The position numbers and the translations under genes are program-made. Source: Monomorium pharaonis (Eukaryota; Arthropoda; Insecta; Hymenoptera; Formicidae). From it: a stretch of 64,000 nt of DNA. Shown piece by piece: positions 1 through 12,392 of this stretch; within the stretch, counting starts at the first letter, position 1; the number at the start of each line of letters is the position of its first letter. Under the pieces are notes generated by a model, which was not told the DNA's origin, made no database searches, and saw only the letters and a program-made list of their open reading frames with translations. The DNA is taken from positions 5,679,307 to 5,743,306 of the forward strand of contig NC_050471.1 in NCBI RefSeq assembly GCF_013373865.1, given 5' to 3'.

Positions 1-5
1 TCGCG
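1..5 (+). CDS. neur: Last bases of an upstream exon, probably neuralized
   Basis: The window opens with five bases followed directly by a consensus donor (gtgagt at 6-11). The next visible neur exon starts at 8745 in phase 1, so it needs one base from an upstream coding exon. Joining base 5 to 8745 gives an Arg-Ala junction running into the N-terminal part of NHR1, similar to the Arg-Arg followed by Ser/Pro residues at this place in fly Neuralized. The donor is seen directly; assignment to neur is inferred from phase and the absence of an in-frame ATG downstream. Confidence 0.45.
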
Positions 6-2765
6 GTGAGTACAAAACGCATTCGTTCTTTCTTACGTTTCTCTTTTTCTCTCTCTCTCTCTTCCCGAACCCCGTAATCTTCTCCTCTGAATTCCCCTGC
101 TAGGAATCAGCTGCTCCCACATCACTGAAACCCCTCACAATATATTGAATCTGAAAGATTTCTATTGCTATTTACAATAAAACAATTTGATCATTAAATT
201 GAGAAACTCGAATTTAAAACACAATTATATTTTTTTATATTTTTTTGCCGGATAAAAATCTAATAAAATATAATCTAATAAAATTAAATACAATAAAAAT
301 AACATTTAAAAAAATGCAACGCGATATTAACAGGATTAATTTGAGAGACATCAAAGAAATGTTAATTATAATTCGAGCTGCAAAATTGTAACCAACTCAT
401 ATCTGCAATTAAATATTTATTCATGATGGCCACACATAGCGACTGAGTCATTTTCACCCGGGTTAGTCGTCCGTAACTCTTGGAAAGGCTTACGTCAATA
501 CCAACTATCCGATCGTTGAGTTTCTCCGGTCTATTCGCTCGAGCGTTTTCCTAGCCGGTTTGTGCTCGAAATTAGCGCGCAGGGCACGACTCTGGTTAGC
601 GACGAGTGCGCGGGACACGCGTTTCTTTGTCGTACGAGGAAGCGGAATTTCATTAACGCGATCCCCCGTGAGTCATCGCAACGTTGTTGCGGACATTTGC
701 GACTCGGCGATACACAATCCGCGATATTCGCCTTCCTCACTCCCTTTCTCTCCGCCGTCGTACCATTAGCGACGCATGGCGGAAGAAACCTAATTTTCAA
801 CCTCCTCGCTTAGGATCGTAACTGGGTCGACGATACCATCGACAACGGCAACGACCGGCGGCGTCTCCTCGAGAGTCGAGTCATCGAGATGTCGTGTCGT
901 TCCTTTTATCGCGAGGCTCCGCGTTTATTTTGCGCGCGCGCGCGAGTACGCCCAAAACCGTTAGGCGCAATTATACCGCGTGATATACTCTTGTGGACTT
1001 TCTATCCAATTAAAAGCGAGCACTCCACGTAGGCAGTGGCCGCGGGACTAACGCAACCCTGAATTATCCAATGCACTTGTTTCTCTACTTTCGTTGCTCA
1101 CCACGACGTTTCCCTGATCGTCCGCGCTCCGCCCCGCTCATAAAACTTTTGCTCTTGCCACACCACGTTAGACTCGCGTGCATCTAAATTGGATCTCGTT
1201 AATTCCCCATTAAATACATAACGTCGAATACATTGGATCGGACGCTAAAAATTTCGTTGCTAATTTCATTATCATTTAAGATCGCAGTTCAGATTGATAT
1301 CATCGAAGTCACATCATTTCTTTTTGTCCTCTATATAAATTCGCTGGAATTCCTGAAGTTGCGTCATTGCTTGTCGATCGCAAGATTAGAGATTGCGCCT
1401 CGAATCCCGCGCCGGCCCATGTAAAATAGCTCGAGTGTAGATTGAAACCGTTAATCCCATGTCCACGAGGGAGGAACCGGCCGGCCTCTCCGTCGGGTTT
1501 TCCCTTTCCTTCCACCCCCGCGGGTGTAAGTGGCTCGCGGCGATCCCGCACGTGCGAAGCGCGACAGATGCGATGCAACCCCCGGTCCGAGGGATGAACG
1601 AAGGGAGCGGCATCTTGTGGCCACCCTCCCCCTCCCCCTCTTTCTCTTTCGTTTAACTTCGTTAATCCGATTGTTCGTAGATGGGCCGTGGTGGCCGCGG
1701 TTAAAAGCGCCGCGATGGGAATATACACTTGTCGTCGTGGGGGTTTCGTTACACCCCCGAGTCTAAGGAGCTTAGAATATTTCGGTCGCGTTTGTATACC
1801 AAAACGGCTTTGCTCCGCCACGAGATCGCGGGATTCCCTTTCATAAAACTCGTTAATAACGTCGCGTAACAAAAAAGAAGAATGAGTCACGCTTTGGGCC
1901 GCCGTTCGTCACTGGTCGAATGGTCGAGGACCAACCAGGAAGGATTCGGGCGGTCGAGGTGGACGTCCGCAAGCCTAAAAACAATGGGTCACCGAGAAGA
2001 TCTAGACGGAGTCGAGCGAGAGAGACGGAGAGCGTCTCTCGGATAAAGATCTCGGGCGTTCCTCCGTCGAGCAAGCGCGCATCTAACTACGCCGCATACC
2101 AGCCAGCGTGCGTTCCTTCTTCGGAGGCTGTGATCTTTACGCCGCTCGTAGCGCGATAGCCCAATTCCAGATAGGTCGCTTATGAGAAACGACACACATA
2201 CTTATACCACTGTCCTTCCGCCGTTTTATTGCGAAAGCAGTATCAGGCAAATGGCAGCCGGTAGGATTTGCCGACGTAATTATGAAGGAATCTTGCGCCG
2301 CGATGCGATCTATCCAATGACGCGATGTAGATGTAGCCGTTGTCCCACATCAAAGATAATCGCGCGAACGTGCGATGTAAGCGTCGTCGCGCAATTCTTA
2401 TCGCGATCTACATGATAGGCCACGCTTATCTCTATCGCCCCGCAGCGCGCGAATCGCGATCGCGACGATTAAGTGGACTCGGGTTCGACGAACTCTCTCG
2501 CCCGCCCCGTTACCCTATCCGCTCCTAATCGCGATTCCGAATCGCGTGTGGATGGTAGCTTAATGTTCCGATTGTTTACCGCGTGCTGCCGCTGCATCCC
2601 GCGCATGCGAGGTGCTCTCCTCGTAATTACGTTAACCACGCGCGCCATCCGATAGCTACCTTCTCCGTAGCGTGGACGGCTACTTTTCCATCTCGCTCAC
2701 CTACCCCGCTCGCTCTTCGCTCACTCGGTCATAGCCACCTCTCGTTCGCGCCTCGGGCTCTCTCT

Positions 2766-2902
<137 letters not shown>

Positions 2903-3012
2903 CGTTATTATTATTTCAGCATGACGAGAGACAGAGAGAGAGAGGAAGACTCGCGCATTGCCGTCTTACGTAACGCACGTGATGGCGCGGGGCAAAACAG
3001 AAAGAATGACGT

Positions 3013-3047
<35 letters not shown>

Positions 3048-4745
3048 GAGAAAATTAGAAAGAGGAGGAAGAGGTGGGGAACCGGCTCCGGGTAGGGGAA
3101 AGGACGCGGAGCTCCTCCGTGGGGAAAGAGAGAGGGAGATCGCCTCCTAGGACTAGGTAGCACGAGCAAAGATCACGGCGTCGGGCGTGGGAACAAGGCC
3201 CCTCCTGCTACGAGGCCTAGCAAGAGAAAATTACCACTGGCTTCCTCGGCGTGCTGCTTAACAGTACCTCGAGTGCCTTATCGGAGCGGTCCGTAACCCC
3301 TTCGGAGTCGTCCTTATGTGTTATGGTAGGCAACAGGCGCACGCGACCCGGCCTGTCGTAGCCTGTTGCGCGTCTCACTTTCCTTCCTTCCTTGCTTCCT
3401 TCCTTCCTTCTATTCTTTTTTTTTTCCTCTCTCTCTCTTCCACGCCGATTCTTCCGACGAGGTCGCATGACGGAGACACCTGGCTTTTGACGTGACGTGT
3501 CAGAGACAAAGCGAGTGGTTTTTTAACGAGATCATTAATTATATTTTAATTGACATTTATTGTATTTTACTCTGAATGTCTTGTTACAATTGAAAATACG
3601 TAACTAGTACTATGTCCGTCGAAAAATGAATGGATCAGAAATCTATCAAACGTTCTAGTGATAAAAATCTCGAGCTCTGTCATAACAGAGATTCCATTTG
3701 GTTACAGCAAAACTCGCACCCGATTATGTCCTTTCTGTTGATACGTTGAAACCATTTCTCCCGGTGAATTATTATCTCGTAAATATCGATCGGCATAGGT
3801 AGGTCTGCGAAGCGTGTTAAGAGAAGGTCGCCGTTAAAAAGCCGCTGGCGCGCTTCGTCGATCTTCTCGTTCTTGTTCGCTCGATCAAAACCCGCGGAGT
3901 CGTCGTTTTGCGCCACGGTTCGTCGAACCGTGCAAGCGGAGCCGAGGCACGCCGAGATGCGCCTCTCGATTATGGCGACTTATCAGGCTACACGACGCGG
4001 CGCGGCCGCGGTTCTTACTTTCCTATTTCGCGGCTGATAGGAACCGCCGAGATGGACAGAAATAGATTTGATTGTGATGAATGAACCGAGGCGGGCGAAG
4101 CGGAGGGGGGACGGACGAGGCTCGGTCAAGGTTTCGTTTATTTACACCATGCAAAGTGCATCGCGTTCACATCGTCGTCGCTGCGACCTCGCGCATGTTT
4201 CTGTTCCACGGCGTGCCGATTACTTTCACCTCGATACCGAGACAACGGCGGTCGCCACCTGGAATTCGATGACGCCGACGAGCGCATCGGGGGTATCGCA
4301 TATCTTAAATGTCGCAGACTTTACTGGAGTAAAGGGTCTAGCGTGCAAAGTGAAACATAAATGACGCAAGTTGCCGGAAGTGGAACCCTGGGGCAATGTG
4401 AGGGACGGAAATAATCGCGGACTGAACAAATTTAATTTTCCTTTTCCAAATCCAAAGGAGATCACAGAGGTTTCCGTTGAGGCCGCGACTAATAGACGTG
4501 TCAGGTTCATCAAAGATGCACGGTCCTCGTTGTTTTATTTCCAATTTTCTCGCTCTCTATCCCTCGCGACATCTGTTATTATTTTGCTGCCGGCGACAAC
4601 GTCGCGGTCGCAGGCTAGAAACGAGATTTTAATTAACCTCAGTCCCCCGTATAGACGCAGCATCGCGGCGACTCATCGCGTCGAGATTCGCCGAGAGCCT
4701 TGCAGTCTACGAAGGTGCACTTCCGCGGCAAATGTGTGCCACGGG

Positions 4746-4754
4746 TTTCCCACG
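4746..4754 (-). promoter_or_regulatory. Su(H)/CSL-type binding site match
   Basis: The complement reads CGTGGGAAA, which fits the YGTGRGAAM consensus of the Notch transcription factor Su(H). Two more matches lie on the plus strand in neur non-coding sequence at 6698-6706 (CGTGAGAAA) and 8967-8975 (TGTGGGAAA). About one match per 16 kb is expected by chance over both strands, so this is suggestive only. Confidence 0.25.
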
Positions 4755-4811
4755 AGAGATGCGCCGCGGCGAGTGGCGGCATAGGCGCGGGCATAGACCA
4801 ATTACACTACT

Positions 4812-4813
<2 letters not shown>

Positions 4814-4850
<37 letters not shown>
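4814..4850. repeat. (GA)n microsatellite
   Basis: A pure GA run of about 37 bases in the neur 5' intron. Similar shorter GA runs occur at about 3016-3046 and 10226-10246. Confidence 0.95.
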
Positions 4851-4853
<3 letters not shown>

Positions 4854-5810
4854 TCTCGCTGTGACTCGCGCGATTTGCGTGGATAGCGGACGATCGATCG
4901 GCCGGCGCTTAGTCGCCTCCGGTTAAAAAAAAAAAAGGGAAGACGCGCGCGCGTCGCGTTTAATGACGGTCACGACGACGGTTGAATCGACGATTACTCA
5001 GCGAATGTTCGCATAACTGTTCAGGTGGCACGCTGCGATTCGCGGTCGCGATTGATCCTCGCCACTGAAAGGAGTCCTCGCGCGTCGTTGACCTTTCGAT
5101 GGATGCCCGCGAAAAATCTCGACGGAAAAGCCGATCTCACTGAATCTACTAGTTAAAAGAGAGATCAACCTCTTCAGATCTCTGTAAAGGCTGGATGGAA
5201 GGCAGAAATATTTGTGAACGGAAACATCGGAAATATGGAACGGCGAATGGAAGCGAATCTTATCCTGGCAAAGGGCTGAGATAATTGTTGTCCCGCGATG
5301 ATGCACCGCGCAAGTTTAGTTTGTCTCTCCCCCCCCCCCCTCCCACTAAATCCCCCCTCGTCTGCAGCGGTGGCGAACAAGCGGTGATGAGGGGGTAAAT
5401 GGAGTCATGGTTTGGTACACCGAGAGGCCAACAAGAGGAGGCCGGCGAGATGCAACGGTATACGTCATAACATTCCCACGGTGAATCGGCCGGGCGTTTG
5501 TAACCGTCTAGGCCGACGTCGGTGATGCGTCGGCGATTCACGTTCTTGCCGTGTCCGATCGTGACTAAACAACGACGCCTCTCCAGCCCGCGTAAATGGG
5601 ACTTTCGTGTCGTGGATGTATACTTCACCTGCTTTCCCGCACAATTGAAAATCATCGCGGTCGTGGTGTGTCTTTAAGGGACCCAGCGCGATTTCCTATC
5701 TGTTATTTTCGCTCGGTCTCAATCGGCGACTACGATCTTGCAAATGTTGTAATTGTCATATCTAAATTGAACCTTGAAATGTAACATCGAAAGATTGTCC
5801 GCAAATTTTA

Positions 5811-6050
5811 TACACTGAAAAAAGGTGTTTAGTAATAATAATTAAACTCTGGTGAAATAGTTTCAATTGAATGTTTGATTAATATCACCAAACTTTTAAT
5901 AATATTTAATAATTACGTTAATAGTAATCAATCGCTCATTAAATAGTTATCGACCAGTTACTAAATATCTGGTTATATTAACTGCGTGAACATTAATTGA
6001 AACTATTTCAAAGTTTAGTAACTATTACTCTTACCAAACTGTTTAGTGTA
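5811..6050. mobile_element. Fold-back (MITE-like) element, about 240 bp
   Basis: The two ends are imperfect inverted repeats starting tacact, and the subterminal block gaaatagtttcaatt (from about 5855) recurs inverted near 5997-6012. The interior is AT-rich with no open frame. Structure and length fit a non-autonomous DNA transposon; the family is not recognised. Confidence 0.5.
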
Positions 6051-7396
6051 ACTTACATAAAAATGAATAGATATTTATCTGCTTTCTCGTTGCGCAATCG
6101 AGTCTAAAAAAAAAAAAAAAAAAAACAGATTCAAGGAACAAAATCGGCCAATGAGAACCGCCGCGTGTCGCAATATTGTTTGGATCAACAGCGTCTCATT
6201 ATCACTCGACTCTTTTATTTCATTAGCCTACGCGTAATAAAGCGTGCCTGCGGTCGCCTGTGGTCAACAGGACGATACGCGGGTTCCAAGAAAGAACTGT
6301 ATCCGGGGGCGAACCCCGGATTTCGCAATGTTGCCTCACGGCGAGCAACTCCTCTCGGACCGGCCGAAAACTATACGCGAGAAAACGAGCGGAACGAGGA
6401 GGAAAGAAACGGACGACGGCGCGGACTCTCAAAGTTGCGACGCGGCACGCAATCGCCCCGTTGTGTTCGCGCGACCTCGCAACGTCCCGTCGCTTCCGTA
6501 AAATCCTGGAAACTCCGCGCATTTACCTTTTTTTTTTTTTCCTTTTACATAATTGCACCACGTAATAACGGTTCCGCCGCGAGCGAGAGAAGGGGACAAA
6601 GGCGCGACTGCGTTCCGCCTTCACCTCCCGCGACGGAGGAAATTAGAAATTACAATTAGCGCAAACGCGTTTCCTAATACACGCGCCTTACCGGGAGCGT
6701 GAGAAATCGAACGGTTCGCGATTTTTACCGGTTACTGCTTTTTTTTTTAATCTGCCGATCGCGTTTATTCAGTCGATCTTGACGACGACGACAAACGCCG
6801 CAGCCCGATTTCGATTCGTTAGCGTTTTGGTATCCGTCGACTTTTTTGTATTTGTACGGATATTCTTGTCGTTGGAAAAGTATATGTACAACCGAAAGAA
6901 GGTAAACAAAGAAAACTGTGAAACGGATCAAATTTTAATAACTGTTCTTTAATTTAGTCTCTTTTTCGAGCTCCAGCTTAGAGTTTCAATTCTTTCTGAA
7001 AATTATGGAAACATTTCTTCATTTTCCTCTAATCGATTAACACTGCGGATACATTCTTATTTATTTACCGGTATTTCCAGAGCAGATCACCGTACTGTTT
7101 TTTCTTTTCCACGTTTTTTTTTTTTTTTTATTTCTTTCGCATGGGAAGCACTGCAAGTGTTTCGCGATGGAGTCGTCAAGGTGTAAAAATCAACTCCGCC
7201 TCCCCTTCCCCCCCTTTCTGTCCCGGGATATTATAACGGCGGTTTTCGGGCCGCATCCGTTTTGCGGAGAAAGCGGATCGTCCGGTGTACACCTCGATAT
7301 TTGACGTCCGCTCTTGGCGGTTCGCTTCCGGTGCGAAACGTGCGGTTTCCGGCGCACGTACAATATCGGCTACGCGGCTCGGCATATCGATGATAG

Positions 7397-7430
7397 TCAG
7401 TAAGAACGAGGCTCTCGCGAGAGCCAGTCG
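7397..7430 (+). promoter_or_regulatory. Putative Inr + DPE core promoter
   Basis: An initiator-like TCAGT places A(+1) at 7399, and AGTCG, which fits the downstream promoter element RGWYV, falls exactly at +28 to +32 (7426-7430). This is the strict Inr-DPE spacing of insect TATA-less promoters. The block is GC-rich, and a donor-like gtgagt follows at 7565, so 7399-7564 could be a non-coding first exon of an alternative neur transcript. The motifs and spacing are seen directly; promoter activity is inferred. Confidence 0.35.
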
Positions 7431-8744
7431 GCTCGGCGCGGCACTCCCGGTTTGCTATGAAACCGCGAACAAAGAGTCTCGAGGTGTTCCTAAAGATTTC
7501 TTCAAAATCTGTTAAATTTGTCGAATAAACACTGTCGACCGTACGTCGAGTGCGCTATCCGCGAGTGAGTGTCACCGATCGAAGTGTTCGTTAAAAAAAA
7601 AAAAAGAAAAATCGATTAATAGTGACAAAGCGAGTGTGGGATATCTGGATCCGTCTTTTTCTTCCCAAAAATTAAATAACTTGATTGCTCCAAAACGAGG
7701 CACCGGATCTCCTTCGAGGACGCGACTACGTCCTCGTCGATCGTCCAGAAAACGTCCTGGCGTTGGTATCCCCGCCATTCCGGATCGGCGAGCCTACGTT
7801 ATTATGAAATACCGGAGTAGAAACGCTCGACGGGCTCCGATGAGAGGTGCTTTTGCATTCGAGTTTGCCCGCGCGATCGAATTTCTCCCTCCTTCGCGCC
7901 GCGCTGAAGAGAGCCCCTTTGTTCCCCTTGTGTTTCCCCGTGAAGTGGCCACCTTACCTCGAGTGAATTTCCCGGCCGCGCTGGAAACGTCCTATTTCTT
8001 TCGTGGCGAATATCACGTCGAGTCCTCCGAGAGGCTGGCGCCTCTCGAGAAAAAGAGAAATCCCGCGAGTTCGCGCGCAGTCTACGCCTACGCGCCTGTT
8101 GAAACAATCGGGCGAAAGGTCGGGGCGATGCTCATAAGCTGGATCGCATAGATCGAATAGAAAAAGGATTAATCGTTCTTAATATAAATACAATCTAAGC
8201 GCCCCGTATCTCTTATTTCTACGTAGATTCTATTCGAGAGAATAGAAAAGAAAAATATATGTGATATATCAAAAGTTTGTTTTCTTGTTGAAAGATTAAA
8301 ACATGTCGGGTCAGTGTACTCTGAAAAAGAAATGTATCAGAGACAACCTTGAGGCAGATATTTTTCTAAATTTTTCGTAACGGCACGCGCAAGAAGTGAC
8401 CTTGTCAGAGAAGGTATTATTTATATCTATATTATGTGCGTTACGTAGATAAATTATTATCTACATATATTATTATCTACATAACGCGCATAAAGGCATA
8501 AATAATTCCTTATGCAAATTGATATTTATTTACGTAATACGCATAAATAAGCATAGATTGTTTTCGTGCATTCTTTTTCGCCACCTTTCGACGATATTAA
8601 TATCGATTATGGAATGGAACGCACCTGCGAAACCAATAAATCAAACGATTCGAAGTACAAAATATAAACTTCTGAGATAACGCGCAGACATTTACGTGAT
8701 TGCGATCAGCCGGCGTTATCAATCGTTATCGTTTTCTGTTTCAG

Positions 8745-11087
8745 CGCCCAGGTCCTCGAACACGGGTACCAACAACCTGCCGCCGTTGACGTTTCACCAC
8801 GTGCACGGTGACAATATTAGACTGTGCAACGGCGGTACGATCGCCCGGAGGCACGAGAGCTTCTGCAAGGGTGTCACCTTTAGCGCCAGGCCCGTGCGAG
8901 TGGGCGAGAAGGTGAGGATTTCCTTGATCGTCACGATAGCGTTCAGATTCCACAAGCGCCCGGGATTGTGGGAAACCGGCGCGACTCTCGTTACGCTCGA
9001 GAAACCGCCGCGCCGTTCTCATTCCTCGGAATTTATTAAAACGGGCCGCCGCCGCCGCCGCCAGGCGACTATGAGAGTAGCGGGCTTCTTGCGTAGGACG
9101 TTGTTTCGCATATCGTCGTCCAGGTTGGAGTTACGAGCCCCCGGTGATGTCCCGCGTGCGATACAGGCCTATCGCGTGTCCGTCTTGTAGTCAGGTAACG
9201 CGAGTAGATCGTATGAACGATTTTCATCCGGTCTACCTTTAGATCCGAGTACACGTGGACAAGTCGCGCTGACTATATAAGACAAGTGGGCGTCGCGTTA
9301 GGTGTTTTTTTCGGTTTCCGCGTGGTCCATCTAGAATCTTCTAGTCGTAAAATTTGTGATGACGCGACACGTGGGACGCGGGCGGTAATCGAATGTAATT
9401 AATTGCCGAGGATGCCTCGAATAAGGCTCCATTTTAGGATCGGACGGCCGCCTTCTCCGCCACCGTTTCGCAAGGACAGGCTTTCTTTTCCTCTCCTCCA
9501 GTCGCGAGTTTGCGGTTTCTATATGGTCGCTTTTCTGTGAAACGACGCAGGTCTGCGTGAAGTTCCTGGAGATCTCCGACAACTGGAGCGGCGTGATCCG
9601 TTTCGGGTTCACCAGCAACGACCCGATCAACCTGCGAAGTGGCTTGCCGAGGTACGCGTGTCCCGATCTGACGAACAAGCCGGGCTACTGGGCTAAGGCA
9701 CTTGCCGAGAGGTTCGCGGAGCGTGACACGGTGCTGTTCTACTACGTTACATCGGCCGGCGACGTGCACTTTGGCGTCAATGGCGAGGAGAAGGGCCTCT
9801 TCTTCAGCGGCGTCGAGACCCGGGGCCCGCTTTGGGCCATCATCGATGTCTACGGCAACAGCACTGCGATCGAGTTCGTCGACCCGAATCGCCAGCACTT
9901 CAATAACATACGTAGGGGCGCCGAGCACAGCAACGAGGACAATGCGCAGCACAGCCGGCACTCGGCCATGGACGACGCCAGTAACGCCGGCCGGGACGTC
10001 GAAAGGATCATCGTGCCGTCAATGCAGAACATGTCGATTCATCACGAACCTGACGTGGAGCTGCCCGGACTTAGGTTTCAACCTCCCGGCGTCATCTTCA
10101 CGCCGCTGCCCTTCCACTCGTGAGTATCGAACAGTAGACGCGTTTCATCTTAGTTTAACGACGTGTGTCACGGAGAAGAAACATTCTTGCACTCGTTGGC
10201 TTAAATTCGCGAATTAAATTGTCCGGAGAGAGAGAGAGAGAGAGAGTTGGGGTTTGGGACCAACTTTGAAACGCTTTGAAACATGCCACTTGCGCAATTG
10301 CGCTTTCCGATTAAAGTCACCCGATCGATTTAGCAGAGTTTTGCCATTCACCTCGGCACGATCGAGTTTCTTCTTAACGGGGGGATAACGCGAAAGTTGA
10401 AAGTCATCGATTCACAATGGAGGCGCGCAACGCCGTTCAGCCGCACAGAACTAATTCGCCGTCCGCTTTTCACGGTTTCCCAAGACGCCCGTCATTAAGC
10501 GAGCGGGCGAGCGAGCGAGCGCCGTCGAGGCTAATCGCTTCCTCGTTTTCTTTTTCCGCAGCACTCGGGGCAGGAACATCCGCTTCAGCAACCAGCAGTG
10601 CGTGGCGACGCGCACAGACACGGAGTTCTGTCACGGCTACGCGTTCACGAGTCGACCATTGCTGCTGGGCGAGCGGTTGGTCGTGCAGATTCTCTCGACG
10701 GAACCGATGTACGTCGGTGCTCTTGCCCTGGGCCTGACCTCATGTGATCCGGCGCGACTCACGGCAGAGGACCTGCCAGACGACAGCGACTTGCTGTTAG
10801 ATCGTCCGGAGTACTGGGTGGTCTCCAAGGACGTGGCATCGAGTCCGCAACCCGGTGACGAAATCGCTTTCACGGTCACGCATTACGGCGAGGTGCAGAT
10901 GAGTAAGAATGGCGGCCCGCCCAACGTCGTCATGCACGTCGATCAGAGCCTCCAGCTATGGGCATTCGTGGACGCCTACGGGAGTACTCAACGTGTCAGG
11001 ATGCTAGCTAGCAGACCGACCTCGCCGCCCCGACAACGCCAAAGCAATCCCTCGCCTGCCAACGTCGTTCAGCAGCAACAGCAACAG

Positions 11088-11119
<32 letters not shown>

Positions 11120-11726
11120 TTCCTCGAATCACAGCAACGCCGCCACGGAATTGTCCAGATTCTCCGAGATGGTGCAGTTCAAGCCGGCGGTGGGCGGCGG
11201 AACGGTGCTTGTCGTCAATTTACCACCTCAGGCCGGTTACCCGACGCCACCACCGCCCACCACGCCACAGCCGATTTACGCTTCTGCGACGCATAGGAAT
11301 CTCTCGGCGGCGGCAGCGGCGGCGGCCGCGGCAGCGGCAGCCGCGGCGGCCGCTCCCGCCCCGGTTCCGCATCCCGGATCCTCTAGGCAATCCTCGCCGC
11401 CGTTGACTGGAACAATGGCCAGCACCGGCTCGTCGACGTATGTCGACCCAGTGACCTACCAGAGTCTGGACAGCACGCTGACATCATCGCGCACAGCCTC
11501 GACTCATCTGCAGCAGTGGAGCGAGGGGTTGCAGTCGACGCTTTCCAACAATCCGAGCGAGTGCTATATTTGCTACGAGCACAACATTGACAGCGTGCTC
11601 TACATGTGCGGCCACATGTGCATGTGTTATACATGCGCGATCCAACAATGGCGTGGCAAGGGCGGCGGCCACTGTCCGCTTTGTCGGGCGCCGATTCGCG
11701 ACGTCATTCGTATCTACCGATCCTGA
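8745..11726 (+). CDS. neur: E3 ubiquitin-protein ligase neuralized (5' end outside window)
   Basis: Three coding exons: 8745-8911, 9551-10119 and 10562-11726 (stop TGA), giving 632 visible residues with consistent GT-AG junctions. The first two carry neuralized homology repeat 1 (NHR1, from HVHGDNIRL to about the EFVDPNR segment). The third starts NHR2 (RGRNIRF...) and ends with a C3HC4 RING (CYICYEHNIDSVLYMCGHMC ... CPLCRAPIRD) at the very C-terminus, as in fly Neuralized. Neuralized binds Delta/Serrate through its NHR domains and ubiquitinates them at the plasma membrane, which triggers ligand endocytosis and Notch signalling. Between NHR2 and RING lie a 16-residue polyglutamine tract (11070-11117), a GGGTVLVVNLPP block also present in fly, and a 16-residue polyalanine tract (11307-11354). 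The 5' coding exon is missing; it probably ends at base 5. Confidence 0.97.
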
Positions 11727-12314
11727 ACAGTTCGGGGCTGGCAAAGAGAGGGAGAGGGAAAGAGCACGCGGACGCCTTCCCGATTCCCAGCGTCGTCGTC
11801 GCCACCACCACCGCCACCGCGTCCATCACCGTGCTTCCGTCGTCTTGGTTTCCTTCCGCGTCGAATCCGCCGCGCTTCATCACCGTCGCGCTTCTCGCCC
11901 GCCTCCACAACCACCGGAACGAACGAACAAACCAATGCAAAATCGAAGCGGAACTTGCCACTTTCACACTGCCGTATCTCTTTTTTCTATTGAAACGCGT
12001 TCCGGCAAGTAAAACAAGTAGATAAACCGGGAAACGAGATATTTTCCGTGGAATCTTCTGGGGGACTGCGAAGCGCAGAATATCGTTGAATAGAGTATTT
12101 TACGCTATCAATATTTGAGGCAGTTTGACGCTTTAGCATGATCGCGTCGCTGTCAATTAACACGCTAATGGATGGACCATCGCGTCATGCACAAAGAAAG
12201 CAACAGTGTTTTCGAAATCGCGATCACTGCCACCGTTGTTTGTCGATCGAGCGAGAACGCGGAGATGAACTGCTTCGGATACAAACAAAAGAAAATGAGC
12301 GAAGAGGAGAGAAA

Positions 12315-12392
<78 letters not shown>

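Noticed and set aside
6165..6659. 164-codon plus-strand open frame, and overlapping ones, in the neur intron
   Set aside because: The block is GC-rich and stop-poor, with overlapping frames on both strands. There is no recognisable domain and no splice logic linking it to neur.
7636..8151. 171-codon frame as the missing neur N-terminus
   Set aside because: It does not resemble the Neuralized N-terminus and has no donor that clearly joins to 8745 in phase 1. The boundary donor at base 6 explains the phase better.
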